DNA of 64,000 nucleotides from Sphingobacterium nematocida (GTDB taxonomy: Bacteria; Bacteroidota; Bacteroidia; Sphingobacteriales; Sphingobacteriaceae): NCBI RefSeq assembly GCF_900168125.1, contig NZ_FUZF01000014.1, positions 85,697 to 149,696 of the forward strand, written 5' to 3'. Numbering within the stretch: position 1 is the first letter of the stretch; the number at the start of each line of letters is the position of its first letter. This document shows positions 9,079 through 18,679 of this stretch, one piece after another. The position numbers and the translations under genes were made by a program. The notes below the pieces were generated by a model. That model was given only the letters and a program-made list of their open reading frames with translations. It was not told the origin of the DNA and did not search any database.

Positions 9079-10254
9079 ATGGATAGAAAAGATTTTTTGA
9101 TTTTGCTTCGAAAGTACCGTAAGGGAAAAGCGTCGAAACAAGAAGTAGATTTTTTAATGGCCTACTATCAGCTTTTCGAATCCCAAGAGGATATTTTCGT
9201 CCAAATGGAAGCAGAGGAAAAAGATACTTTGGGGAGTGATATCAAAGTCAAAGTGGACGAGTTGATTCGGCAGAAGGAAAAAAAACGAGACTTAAAACAA
9301 AGGCCGCTTTGGCATCGATTGCCTTTTGTTGCGCTCCTGGCTGCAATATTTATTTGTGTCGTTCTATTTGCCTATTGGCGTTATGTGCCTGAGAAAAATG
9401 ATAAAGTTGAGCTTTTGCATGCTAATACAGAAACCATTAGGCCCGGCAGGGACGAAGCAATATTGACATTGGCCGATGGTACCCAACTTATTCTCAACGA
9501 TGAGATGAATGGTTTTATTTCCCGTCAGTCGGGCGCGGTGGTAGAAAAAACACCGGAGGGAGAACTTATTTATCATGTAAAAGGAAATGGGAAGGTAGTA
9601 GAGAATACAATTGAGACGCCTAGGGGAGGGCAGTACCGTTTAGTATTATCAGATGGTACCAAGGTCTGGCTGAATGCAGCGTCATCTATTCGTTTTCCCA
9701 CTGTATTTGCCGGAAATACCCGGCAGGTCGAAATAAGCGGTGAAGTTTATTTCGAAGTTAAAAGAGATTCCAGCCGCCCTTTTAAAGTGTTATCCGAAAA
9801 CCAAATGATTGAAGTGTTGGGGACGAATTTTAACGTTAATACGTATAAAGACGAGACGTCCAATAAGACCACACTTTTAGAAGGAAGTATCAGGATTACC
9901 AAATTGGATAAGGATAAGCGTCCAATGGCTGATATATCGAAAGTGTTGCATCCCGGGCAGCAGGCACTTCTTTCGCCTGTGAATAACCACATTGTTGTAG
10001 AGAATAGTCCAAATGAAGATGCGGTAGCTTGGAAAGATGGGTATTTTAAGTTTAATCGTGATGATCTACAGACTATTATGAGACAGGTCGCGAGGTGGTA
10101 TGATGTAGAAGTTGAATATCAGGGTGAATTGAGCAAGGATCAATTTGTTGGTGAAATAAAAAGGGGAGAAAATATTGAAGAAGTCTTGCGGATACTTAAA
10201 CTTAACCGTATTAATGTGAACATAATAGGCCGAAAGGTTATAATTTATAACTAA
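9079..10254 (+). CDS. FecR-family anti-sigma factor
   Basis: The 391-residue inner-membrane protein has a cytosolic N-terminal segment of about 80 residues, one transmembrane helix (about 83-101, FVALLAAIFICVVLFAYW), a periplasmic FecR domain (about 175-275, with TPRGGQYRLVLSDGTKVWLN and GEVYFEV) and a C-terminal DUF4974 secretin-like domain (about 320-391). It transmits the state of the outer-membrane SusC protein, through its STN domain, to the ECF sigma encoded just upstream. Confidence 0.93.
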   Translation: MDRKDFLILLRKYRKGKASKQEVDFLMAYYQLFESQEDIFVQMEAEEKDTLGSDIKVKVDELIRQKEKKRDLKQRPLWHRLPFVALLAAIFICVVLFAYWRYVPEKNDKVELLHANTETIRPGRDEAILTLADGTQLILNDEMNGFISRQSGAVVEKTPEGELIYHVKGNGKVVENTIETPRGGQYRLVLSDGTKVWLNAASSIRFPTVFAGNTRQVEISGEVYFEVKRDSSRPFKVLSENQMIEVLGTNFNVNTYKDETSNKTTLLEGSIRITKLDKDKRPMADISKVLHPGQQALLSPVNNHIVVENSPNEDAVAWKDGYFKFNRDDLQTIMRQVARWYDVEVEYQGELSKDQFVGEIKRGENIEEVLRILKLNRINVNIIGRKVIIYN

Positions 10255-10316
10255 CCATCACAAAACTTAAAATATGAAAACATAAAAAAACACCTGATGG
10301 GCTAAGGACAAGAAAA

Positions 10317-10368
10317 AACCAACCGTGCTGGTAACACGGCTGGTTATATGTTCCAAAAAAATGGAACA
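10317..10368 (+). promoter_or_regulatory. Tandem hairpins in the susC leader
   Basis: Two stems follow each other in the 180-nt gap before susC. The first is AACCAaCCGTG/CACGGcTGGTT (10317-10327 with 10335-10345), an 11-bp stem with one mismatch. The second is TGTTCCA/TGGAACA (10349-10355 with 10362-10368) with an A-rich loop. Neither is followed by a T-run, so they look more like leader or processing structures than a terminator. Confidence 0.5.
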
Positions 10369-10434
10369 GCTTGGATTAACCCATAATTTTTGATCGTACA
10401 TTTATTAATCCATTAACCCAAACATGACAAACTT

Positions 10435-13400
10435 ATGAATTTTAATGTTTATGGAAAAATCCGGATGTATTTCGGAGTTATCCTCTTCAAACAAATCCTT
10501 GTTATGAAACTCATTATATTGCTCACTATTGTTAGCTGTTTTCAGGTAAGCGCCCACAGTTTTTCGCAAACCATAACACTAACAACTAAAAATATGCCGT
10601 TGGAAAAGGCATTGATAGCGATAGGCAAACAAAGTAACCACTATTTCTTCTATAAGTATAACGAACTTAAAGATGCAGCACCAGTGTCGTTGGAACTCCG
10701 TAATGTCACTTTAGATGAAGCCCTTAAGGCCAGCTTCAAAGGCCAGGGGTTTACTTATACGATTGATAATAAAACCATCGTAGTAAACAAAGTAGGCATT
10801 ACACCTAGAACAACAACTCCTGTACAGCCTGCCGAAATAAAAGGTAGCGTTTTAGACGAGCAAGGAAAGCCCCTTCAAGGAGCTTCGGTGAAGATAAAAG
10901 GGACGAATCTTGGTGCCGTGACTGATGCTAGAGGATTATTTTCCATAGCTACAGATCAAACAAAAATCACCTTATTAGTGAGTTATACGGGATACCAGAT
11001 TCGAGAGGTAGTTGTTGTAGATCGGACTAATGTCATTGTATCGCTTCGAGAAGAAAATCAAAATTTAAACGAAGTCGTGGTAGTAGGATATGGTGTGCAG
11101 CAGCGAAAAGATGTTACAGGTTCCATTAGTTCTATGAATAGTGAAAAGATAAAAAACCAAGTTGTTGTTTCCTTAGATAATGCGATGGCAGGTCAAATGG
11201 CCGGAGTACAGGTCAGCCAAGCCACCGGCGCACCTGGAGGAGGTTCTTCGGTAAGGATTAGGGGCGCAGGTTCGTTAAGTGCTGGCAATGATCCGCTCTA
11301 TGTGATAGACGGATTCCCTATTACCAATGATTTTAACCAAAGCAATAATCCATTAAACACGATTAATCCATCTGACATTGATAATATTCAAGTGTTAAAA
11401 GATGCTTCGGCTACAGCCATATATGGTTCTAGAGGATCCAACGGCGTAGTAATCATTACGACTAAATCGGGCAAAAGTGGGGTTTCTCGTATAGACCTCT
11501 CTATAAATAGTGGTGTACAAGAGGTAGAAAAGTATTTGGAATTATTGAATGCGAGGGAATATGCATTATATATTAACGAAGCGCGTAATAACGCTTGGGT
11601 CAATTCAGGGCCAGGAAGATCTGCTTCCGACCCAAATAGTGTCCGTACCAATAATGTGATGTACCAGTTACCTGAGATGACGAATAATCCAGATGCACTG
11701 GGCGAGGGTACGGATTGGCAACGCGAGATTTTTAGGTCGGCGATGATGCACAATTACCAATTGAACTTTTCAGGTGGTAACGAAAAGACCAAATACTTTC
11801 TATCCGGTGGCTATCTAGATCAAGAAGGTATTATTCTGAATTCTGACCTAAAGCGTTTCTCTTTCCGCGTAAATGTGGAATCTGATGTGCACAAAAGGAT
11901 AAAAGTAGGTGCAAATCTAACACCATCCTATACCTTTAACAACCTTGTAAACGCAGAAGGAAACTGGCAAGGCGGAGGTATTGTCCAATCAGCGATAACA
12001 GCTGCACCGTTCTTAAGTCCCTACGATGGTCAAGGCAACTATACAAAGATAACGGGATTGGGTATAGGGACTAGCGAGGTCGACAACCCTGTTAAATTGG
12101 CTAAGGAATCTTATTTTAAGCAAGGGACTCTCCGTTTGTTAGGGACTGCATTTGCTGAGGTAAACATAATGGATGGTTTAGCATTTAAGACATTAGTTGG
12201 AGCAGATGTTCGCAATTTCAGGGAAAATGTTTTCAGTCCGTCCATAGTCAATCCGAATAGTGTAAATGCTACTAAAGTACCGACTGCTACGGCCATTTCT
12301 TCAGAAAGCAAAAATTGGTTAGCAGAATTTACCTTGGCTTATCATAAAAAGATGAATAAGCATAGTATCGATGCTTTGGTCGGATATACGGCACAAAAGG
12401 AGTACATCGACTTTAGTAGCATGGCAGGAACCAACTTTGCTAATGATAATATAAAAACTATCAATGCTGCTGGCTTAATTACAAATGCACTCACTACACA
12501 GGAGGAGTGGGCACTACTTTCGTATTTGGCTCGTGTCAACTACAGTTTTGCCGATCGTTATTTACTTACAGCTACTTTGCGTAGAGATGGCTCTTCGAGG
12601 TTTGGGACAGATAACAAGTGGGGCGTTTTTCCTTCAGTATCGGTGGGCTGGCGTTTGTCCGAAGAGGAATTTCTTAATGAAGTCTCTTGGTTAAACGATT
12701 TGCGTTTGAGAGCGAGCTACGGCGCGACAGGAAATAATTTCATCAGCAACTACGGTCATATTGGTCTTACAGGTATCGAAAACTATATTTTCGGAGGAAG
12801 CGGCGGCGCCTTGATCAATGGAACACGGATCACCAATATCCCGAATAGCATGTTAGGCTGGGAGAAAAATAATCAATTGGATATCGGGTTAGAAACAAGT
12901 ATTCTTAATAATCGTTTTGCTTTGACCGTAGATTATTATAACAAAAAAACATCTGACCTGTTGCTCAATGTACCTGTTCCTACGTTAACAGGTTATAGCA
13001 CAGCATTGCAAAATATAGGGAAGATCCAAAACAAAGGCTTGGAGTTTACTTTGACGAGTCGTAACCTTGTAAATGCTTTCAAATGGACGACAGATTTTAA
13101 TTTGTCTACCAATAGGATTAAGGTGTTAGCACTAGGTTCTGATGGTTCACCGATTATTTCAAGGCAATCCACTTCTGCAAATGCACCAACCCACATCACG
13201 CGAATAGATTCAGAGCCGGGTAGTTTCTACGGCTATAAAGTTATTGGGGTATATCAGGATGCGACAGATATTGCCAATAGCCCTATCATCGTGAATGAGT
13301 CTAAACCGGGGCAGCTTAAGTTTGAAGATATTGATGGTGATGGGCGCATTACCAGTTCAGATCGTACCATATTGGGAAGCCCCTTTCCTGATTTTACATA

Positions 13401-13908
13401 CGGAATGACCAACACCTTCCAATTCAAGAATATAGATTTCTCCTTTACATTACAAGGCGTTCACGGATTTGAAGTGCTAAACATGGCTCGTCGTTATTAT
13501 GGTAATTATGCTGGATCATATAACGTCTTGAAAAGCGCTTCCCAAGGATGGCAATCAGCACAGAGTCCAGGCGATGGAAAATCGCCGATGATAGATCGAA
13601 ACTTTGGAGCTTTCCCGGGTAGCAATTTGGTGAATAATGTTACCTCTGTATTTGTCGAAGAAGGTTCTTATTTGCGACTACGTAACGTTACTTTAGGATA
13701 CAAACTACCCGCTTCGATTGTTCGGTCAATAGGTATAGCACAGGCTCGGTTGAGTTTTACGGTGCAGAATGCGTATACCTGGACCGATTATGAAGGCTAT
13801 AACCCTGAGGTTAGTATACAAGGAGGTAGTACGCTAGTTCCTGGTGTAGATGCAGGCGGTTATCCACTAGCCCGCACGTTTATGTTCGGTTTAAATATTG
13901 GCTTCTAA
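10435..13908 (+). CDS. SusC/RagA TonB-linked outer-membrane transporter with STN signalling domain
   Basis: The 1157-residue protein has a signal peptide (about 20-45, ending SAHSFSQ), an STN domain (about 50-115, PLEKALIAIGKQSNHYFFYKY), a carboxypeptidase-D-like regulatory domain (about 132-210, IKGSVLDEQGKPLQGASVKI), the SusC signature NEVVVVGYGVQQRKDVTGS, a plug (about 220-330) and a long TonB beta-barrel. It imports oligosaccharides with its SusD lid. The STN domain contacts FecR and makes this a signalling transporter, consistent with the upstream sigma/anti-sigma pair. The exact glycan cannot be read from sequence; the neighbouring GH88 points to a uronic-acid-containing polymer. Confidence 0.95.
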   Translation: MNFNVYGKIRMYFGVILFKQILVMKLIILLTIVSCFQVSAHSFSQTITLTTKNMPLEKALIAIGKQSNHYFFYKYNELKDAAPVSLELRNVTLDEALKASFKGQGFTYTIDNKTIVVNKVGITPRTTTPVQPAEIKGSVLDEQGKPLQGASVKIKGTNLGAVTDARGLFSIATDQTKITLLVSYTGYQIREVVVVDRTNVIVSLREENQNLNEVVVVGYGVQQRKDVTGSISSMNSEKIKNQVVVSLDNAMAGQMAGVQVSQATGAPGGGSSVRIRGAGSLSAGNDPLYVIDGFPITNDFNQSNNPLNTINPSDIDNIQVLKDASATAIYGSRGSNGVVIITTKSGKSGVSRIDLSINSGVQEVEKYLELLNAREYALYINEARNNAWVNSGPGRSASDPNSVRTNNVMYQLPEMTNNPDALGEGTDWQREIFRSAMMHNYQLNFSGGNEKTKYFLSGGYLDQEGIILNSDLKRFSFRVNVESDVHKRIKVGANLTPSYTFNNLVNAEGNWQGGGIVQSAITAAPFLSPYDGQGNYTKITGLGIGTSEVDNPVKLAKESYFKQGTLRLLGTAFAEVNIMDGLAFKTLVGADVRNFRENVFSPSIVNPNSVNATKVPTATAISSESKNWLAEFTLAYHKKMNKHSIDALVGYTAQKEYIDFSSMAGTNFANDNIKTINAAGLITNALTTQEEWALLSYLARVNYSFADRYLLTATLRRDGSSRFGTDNKWGVFPSVSVGWRLSEEEFLNEVSWLNDLRLRASYGATGNNFISNYGHIGLTGIENYIFGGSGGALINGTRITNIPNSMLGWEKNNQLDIGLETSILNNRFALTVDYYNKKTSDLLLNVPVPTLTGYSTALQNIGKIQNKGLEFTLTSRNLVNAFKWTTDFNLSTNRIKVLALGSDGSPIISRQSTSANAPTHITRIDSEPGSFYGYKVIGVYQDATDIANSPIIVNESKPGQLKFEDIDGDGRITSSDRTILGSPFPDFTYGMTNTFQFKNIDFSFTLQGVHGFEVLNMARRYYGNYAGSYNVLKSASQGWQSAQSPGDGKSPMIDRNFGAFPGSNLVNNVTSVFVEEGSYLRLRNVTLGYKLPASIVRSIGIAQARLSFTVQNAYTWTDYEGYNPEVSIQGGSTLVPGVDAGGYPLARTFMFGLNIGF

Positions 13909-13915
13909 AATTTGA

Positions 13916-14102
13916 CTACATGAAATATCCATGTAGCAATGGCTACACAAACACGAATGACCGCAAAGCAGCATGCACACCAATTAAAAACAATTCGTGC
14001 ATAATATAATTTGGATATTCCATCCCGACAGGTCGGGACAAGTTAATGACCATTGAAAATCAAACCGAGCCTGCGAGCTCATGAAATAATTGTATACATA
14101 TG
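13916..14102 (+). repeat. Dispersed intergenic repeat A, copy 1 (ends on the susD ATG)
   Basis: Shares with copies at 36646-36750 and 60131-60235 the blocks ATATCCATGTAG, a TGTAGC/GCTACA hairpin, GGATATTCCAT, and a right end closely matching TATACATATG in which the ATG is the start codon of the next gene. This copy is longer, with an added CCCGAC/GTCGGG hairpin near 14023-14036. Confidence 0.75.
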
Positions 14103-15563
14103 AAAACTATAAAAAATATCGTTATTATAGGAGCGCTTTCGATATTATCGTTGAGCAGCTGTAAGAAGTTCCTGGATCTTGCGCCTATATCCCAGATGAA
14201 TGGAAATAATTTCTATAAAACGCCAGAGGATATGAAAAATGCACTGACTGCTGTATATGGTGCTCTACAGTATCCAGGAATGTACTATTCATCGATGCAT
14301 GTTATTGGCGACTTAAGGTCTGATAACACTTGGATCCCCAATCCAAATGCCGGTGCTAACCTGCAGGAGGTCGACGAGTTTAAAAATAATGCTTTCAATA
14401 CGATAAGCAGTACAACCTGGAGCGCACATTATCAGGGTATACAGGCTGCAAATATTGTAATAGATAAGATTGACGCCGTGAATATGGATGAAAACCTGAA
14501 AAATCAATATCGCGGAGAAGCTAAATTTTTACGGGCACTCATGTATTTTAACATGGTGCGCATTTTTGGAGACGTGCCATTGGTGCTTGAGGTTATCAAT
14601 AACCCACAAGAAGGTTATAGTTATGGTAGAACACCTGCAGAACAGGTATATACCCAAATTGTGACAGATCTCCTTGATGCAGAGGCGGTGTTAAGTTATG
14701 AATATACTAATGCGGATATTGGCCGAGCTACCAAAGGCGCAGCTATGTCACTATTGGGGAAAGTATATTTGACACAGAAAAAATGGGATCTTGCTGCTCA
14801 AAAACTAAAAGAGGTTGTTGATCAGACGAACCTAAATAAATACCAATTATTGCCCAGTTATGCCAATGTTTTCGGCATCGCTAATGAAAACAATAAAGAG
14901 TCTATTTTTGAAGTGCAATTTAAAAAAGGATCCTCAGGCGAAGGTAGCCCGTTTACCAATCAATTTGCACCGATCGGATCTGGTACAGCAGTGACAGCCC
15001 TTGGCAATCCTCTGGGGCAGAATATTCCGACAGACAACATGCATGCAGCTTACGAAGCAAATGATGCAAGAAAGACCCTGTCTATGCGCACGAGCTATAT
15101 CCTCAATGGCAATAATGTGACACACAATTATGTGTCCAAGTATTTAGGGGTACCGGCGGCCAACTTAGATAGCGACAACAATTGGATCGTATTACGTTTT
15201 GCAGACGTGCTACTAATGTATGCTGAGGCCTTAAACGAACAAGGGTATGTTGCAGACGGTCCTGCATTTTCGTATCTCAACCAGATTCGTAATCGCGCAA
15301 ATCTATTGAGCAAGACTAGTAATCATGCTACACCAGCACTTAGGATTTCTGATCAAGCTACTTTTCGATTAGCTATTGAGCAAGAGCGTCGTGTCGAGCT
15401 TGCTTTCGAAGGGCACCGTTGGTTTGATCTTATACGCACTGGACGAGCGGATGCCGTACTGGGATCACTTGGCATGCAACCACATCATGTTCTTTTTCCA
15501 ATACCCAATAGCCAAATAGAGATTAATCCGGGATTGATGACACAAAATCAGGATTACGATTAG
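14100..15563 (+). CDS. SusD/RagB-family outer-membrane glycan-binding lipoprotein
   Basis: The 487-residue lipoprotein has a signal ending LSLSSCKKFLDL (Cys21), the typical N-terminal SusD opening, TPR-like helices (FLRALMYFNMVRIFGDVPLV, AAMSLLGKVYLTQKKW) and the C-terminal SusD signature EQERRVELAFEGHRWFDLIRTG. It caps the SusC barrel at the cell surface and captures oligosaccharide. The 191-nt gap between susC and susD is unusually long for this pair and is filled by repeat A, whose right end supplies the start codon. Confidence 0.95.
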   Translation: MKTIKNIVIIGALSILSLSSCKKFLDLAPISQMNGNNFYKTPEDMKNALTAVYGALQYPGMYYSSMHVIGDLRSDNTWIPNPNAGANLQEVDEFKNNAFNTISSTTWSAHYQGIQAANIVIDKIDAVNMDENLKNQYRGEAKFLRALMYFNMVRIFGDVPLVLEVINNPQEGYSYGRTPAEQVYTQIVTDLLDAEAVLSYEYTNADIGRATKGAAMSLLGKVYLTQKKWDLAAQKLKEVVDQTNLNKYQLLPSYANVFGIANENNKESIFEVQFKKGSSGEGSPFTNQFAPIGSGTAVTALGNPLGQNIPTDNMHAAYEANDARKTLSMRTSYILNGNNVTHNYVSKYLGVPAANLDSDNNWIVLRFADVLLMYAEALNEQGYVADGPAFSYLNQIRNRANLLSKTSNHATPALRISDQATFRLAIEQERRVELAFEGHRWFDLIRTGRADAVLGSLGMQPHHVLFPIPNSQIEINPGLMTQNQDYD

Positions 15564-15650
15564 CATATAGGTTTTATCAACTGGTAGTTGGTTACGGTGT
15601 ATCTTCATCATGAGATACTTTTCGGGATCGACTATCAGTTGTTTCAATCG

Positions 15651-15701
15651 ACATATTCCATACGCCATTGTGTAGTGTGTTTCTAATCATATATACAGAT
15701 G
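15651..15701 (+). repeat. Possible degenerate right half of repeat A
   Basis: CATATTCCATACGCCATTG and then ATATATACAGATGAAAA resemble the right half of repeat A and again end on a start codon. The middle is diverged, so this copy is tentative. Confidence 0.35.
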
Positions 15702-17153
15702 AAAAAAATATTACTTATACTATTCATAGGGTTTGTAAGTAGCGAACTATTTGCTCAAACTATACTTACCTTAAACAAAAAAGACGACGGCTATCGCGGA
15801 ATATGGTATAGCGATCAACCTTCGAACGATCAGTACCGGTTCAAGTATAGCGGAGGTTTGGGGACCTATCCTGCCAATCATTATCCATTTTCTATCTACG
15901 TAGAAAAGGTAAACAAGACATTTTTCTGTTACGGCGCGACGGATAAAGACCAAAAGACCTTATTGCATGCTGTTTCATATTTTGATCATAAGACCAAAAT
16001 GGTTCCTCAGCCAACTATCGTTCTGGACAAGAAAACCGATAATGCCCATGATAATCCGGTTATGAATATTGATCAAGAAGGATATATTTGGATTTTTTCG
16101 ACATCACATGGTACTAATGCTCCATCGTATATTCATAAAAGCACAAAGCCGTACGATATTTCTCATTTTGAACAGATATATGCCACCAAAATCCAAGATG
16201 GTAAGTCGGTACCCCTAGATAATTTTTCCTATCTGCAGAGTTGGTACAAAGCAGGGAAGGGGTTCCTTAATCTTTTTACACATTACGATCGCGGGGTGAT
16301 ACCGGGACAGCCCAAAAAGCCAAGACGGACGATAAGTTTTATGTATAGTGCCGATGGAAAAAGTTATGGAACCTGGAACGACCTAGCTATAATAGAAGAA
16401 GGACATTATCAAACCAGTGGAAGTTTTGAAGACAGTATCATCGGCACTTCATTTAATTATCATCCGGTTAAAGTTGGTGAGAACGGGTTAAATTACAGAA
16501 CCAATCTGTACTATTTGGAAACTAGAGATTTTGGTAAAACATGGCAAAATGCTTTTGGCGAAATTGTGGATATTCCTCTTCGCGTTATAAATAATCCAGC
16601 TCTGGTAAAAGATTACGTTTCATCGGACAAAAAGATATATATTAATGATTTGACTTACGATAACGAGGGGCATCCTATTATCCTGTTCGTAACCACCAAT
16701 GGCTATCAATCTGGTCCTGAAAATGGGTCTAGAGAATGGTATACGGCCAGATTTGACGGGTCAGAATGGATCATATTTCCAGTAACATCTTCCGACAATA
16801 ATTACGATATGGGTTCTTTGTACATAGATAAAAAAGGGATATGGCGTATTATAGCTCCCACTGCTCAAGGCCCGCAGGCTTACAATACCGGAGGAGAAAT
16901 GGTCTTATGGACAAGCAAAGATCAAGGAAAAAGCTGGAAGGACAAACAGCTAACATTTAATAGTCTGTATAATCATTCCTACGCCCGACGACCAGTGCAT
17001 GCCCACCCTGATTTTTATGCTTTCTGGGCGGATGGGCATGCACGAGAGAAATCTTCTTCGCGATTATATTTTGCGGATCATAAAGGGCGTGTATTTATGT
17101 TACCCACCTCGATGAAACAATCCTTCGAATTTCCCATACCGGTAAAGAAATGA
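15699..17153 (+). CDS. Secreted BNR_4-type beta-propeller protein, possible polysaccharide lyase
   Basis: The 484-residue protein has a signal peptide (about 1-20, ending ELFAQ) and BNR_4-family features: DNPVMNIDQEGYIWIFSTSHG near residues 120-140 and Asp-box-like turns (SKDQGKSWKD, TRDFGKTWQN). Related seven-bladed propellers include ulvan lyases (PL24/PL25) and rhamnose-glucuronate lyases (PL42), which leave a delta-4,5-unsaturated glucuronate. The nearby GH88 would remove exactly that end group. I cannot assign a PL family or catalytic residues by eye, and a sialidase-like non-lyase role is possible. Its stop overlaps the next gene by the ATGA arrangement, starting a six-gene translationally coupled run. 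Confidence 0.75.
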   Translation: MKKILLILFIGFVSSELFAQTILTLNKKDDGYRGIWYSDQPSNDQYRFKYSGGLGTYPANHYPFSIYVEKVNKTFFCYGATDKDQKTLLHAVSYFDHKTKMVPQPTIVLDKKTDNAHDNPVMNIDQEGYIWIFSTSHGTNAPSYIHKSTKPYDISHFEQIYATKIQDGKSVPLDNFSYLQSWYKAGKGFLNLFTHYDRGVIPGQPKKPRRTISFMYSADGKSYGTWNDLAIIEEGHYQTSGSFEDSIIGTSFNYHPVKVGENGLNYRTNLYYLETRDFGKTWQNAFGEIVDIPLRVINNPALVKDYVSSDKKIYINDLTYDNEGHPIILFVTTNGYQSGPENGSREWYTARFDGSEWIIFPVTSSDNNYDMGSLYIDKKGIWRIIAPTAQGPQAYNTGGEMVLWTSKDQGKSWKDKQLTFNSLYNHSYARRPVHAHPDFYAFWADGHAREKSSSRLYFADHKGRVFMLPTSMKQSFEFPIPVKK

Positions 17154-18679
17154 TGAAACTGTGTTTAGTAGTTCTATGCGTATTTATTTTCTTTTTCATT
17201 TCTTGTTTTAATGAGCGTAAAACTGGTCTTTCAGTATTAGATCATATACAACTGGATAAAACTACATTAAAAGTAGAGGTATTATCTTCAGATATGGATG
17301 TTCCTTGGAATATGCTATTCGGTTCCGATGGTTTTCTCTGGGTAACAGAACAGGGCGGAACTATAAAAAGAATAGATCCAAATACAGGATCTGCCCAATT
17401 GCTTTTGCGTCTTCCAGATGTTTATCGTTATCGTACCCTAGGTTTACTCAGTATGGTGCTCCATCCCGATATGGAAAAAAATCCTTACGCCTACATACAT
17501 TATACTAGGAGAGATGGCGGTGCTTTGGAGTCTCTTTTAGTGCGCTACCAAGTCAAGGAAGATACCTTGATCAAACCAAAGATATTATTGAAGATTCCTG
17601 CAAATACAGGACATAATGGTTCGCGTTTGGCCATATCTCATGATCACAAGATCCTTTGGGCTACAGGTGATGCACATCATGGCGAATGGGCGCAGGATAG
17701 CACGAGGTATAACGGAAAGATTCTTAGGCTAAATTTGGACGGTTCTATTCCAGATGATAACCCTTATAAAGGCAGCTATGTGTGGGCTTATGGTTTTAGG
17801 AATATACAAGGGATGGCACTGTCTGATAAAGGGTTAGTATATACATCAGAGCATGGCGATGCTATTGAAGACGAGATTAACTTGGTCATGAAGGGAGAAA
17901 ATTACGGATGGCCTATTATTGAAGGATTTCATGATACAGACGCTGACCGTAAACAGGCATCCAGCAAGAAAATGATAGAACCATTGCGATCATGGACTCC
18001 GGTCATTGCCCCGGCAGCATTGGCATTTTTCGGTGGCAACCAGATTCCCGAATGGAAAAACAGTTTGTTGCTCGCCACGTTGAAAGGACAGTCTTTACGG
18101 ATTATGAAACTTAGCGACGATGGAAAACGCATCATTGACGAACAGGCACTATTTGAAAATCGATACGGTAGGTTACGATCAATAGCCGTTTCGCCGCAAG
18201 GTGATTTGTTTATTGCAACCAGCAACAGGGATTGGAATCCATCGAAGGGTTTTCCCAAAGAGCGAGACGACCGTATTCTAAAAATAAGCCCATCGGATAG
18301 TAAGCCTACAGCAGTCTTACATCCCATCCATTTGAAGCAGAAAGATGTTCAAGCTCAAATACAGGAAGGGGCGCAATTGTACACTTTGTATTGTGCCTCC
18401 TGTCACAAAGAGGACGGAAGTGGAGTGTCTGGAACATTCCCTCCATTAATCGGAGCTGAACTGGTAGTGGGTGACAAAAACAACCTATTAGATATTTTGT
18501 TGAATGGTCTTTCAGGTGAGATAATTGTCAATGGGCAAAAGTACGATCAGCAGATGCCTGCCTTTTCCTTCCTGCGGGATGAAGAAATTCAAAGAATCGC
18601 TAATTACATACGTAGTGGATTTGGTAATAATGCAGTTCCTGTTTCCTTATCTGAGGTGAAGGCTAAACGAAATAAATAA
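17150..18679 (+). CDS. PQQ-type sugar dehydrogenase fused to a cytochrome c domain, lipoprotein
   Basis: The 509-residue lipoprotein (lipobox FFISC) has an sGDH/Yli-I-like six-bladed propeller (about residues 45-385, with DVPWNMLFGSDGFLWVTEQGG, NTGHNGSRLAIS, WAYGFRNIQGMAL and EDEINLVMKGENYGWP) followed by a class I cytochrome c domain (about 400-500). The haem-binding CASCH is at C415, C418, H419 and a likely axial methionine M469 is in QQMPAF. It should oxidise an aldose or similar sugar outside the cytoplasm and pass electrons to the respiratory chain. It overlaps the BNR gene by 4 nt and shares TAATG with the next gene. Substrate unknown. Confidence 0.88.
   Translation: MMKLCLVVLCVFIFFFISCFNERKTGLSVLDHIQLDKTTLKVEVLSSDMDVPWNMLFGSDGFLWVTEQGGTIKRIDPNTGSAQLLLRLPDVYRYRTLGLLSMVLHPDMEKNPYAYIHYTRRDGGALESLLVRYQVKEDTLIKPKILLKIPANTGHNGSRLAISHDHKILWATGDAHHGEWAQDSTRYNGKILRLNLDGSIPDDNPYKGSYVWAYGFRNIQGMALSDKGLVYTSEHGDAIEDEINLVMKGENYGWPIIEGFHDTDADRKQASSKKMIEPLRSWTPVIAPAALAFFGGNQIPEWKNSLLLATLKGQSLRIMKLSDDGKRIIDEQALFENRYGRLRSIAVSPQGDLFIATSNRDWNPSKGFPKERDDRILKISPSDSKPTAVLHPIHLKQKDVQAQIQEGAQLYTLYCASCHKEDGSGVSGTFPPLIGAELVVGDKNNLLDILLNGLSGEIIVNGQKYDQQMPAFSFLRDEEIQRIANYIRSGFGNNAVPVSLSEVKAKRNK

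Noticed and set aside
11388..11753. 121-codon minus-strand frame inside susC
   Set aside because: Antisense shadow of the conserved plug region, no domain or start context.
13916..14102. Repeat A as an invertible phase-variable promoter
   Set aside because: The bounding sequences of copies 2 and 3 are direct, not inverted, repeats and no nearby invertase is encoded in the window.
17929..18327. 132-codon minus-strand frame inside the PQQ-dehydrogenase gene
   Set aside because: Antisense to a well-supported gene; composition is what a complement of coding sequence gives.
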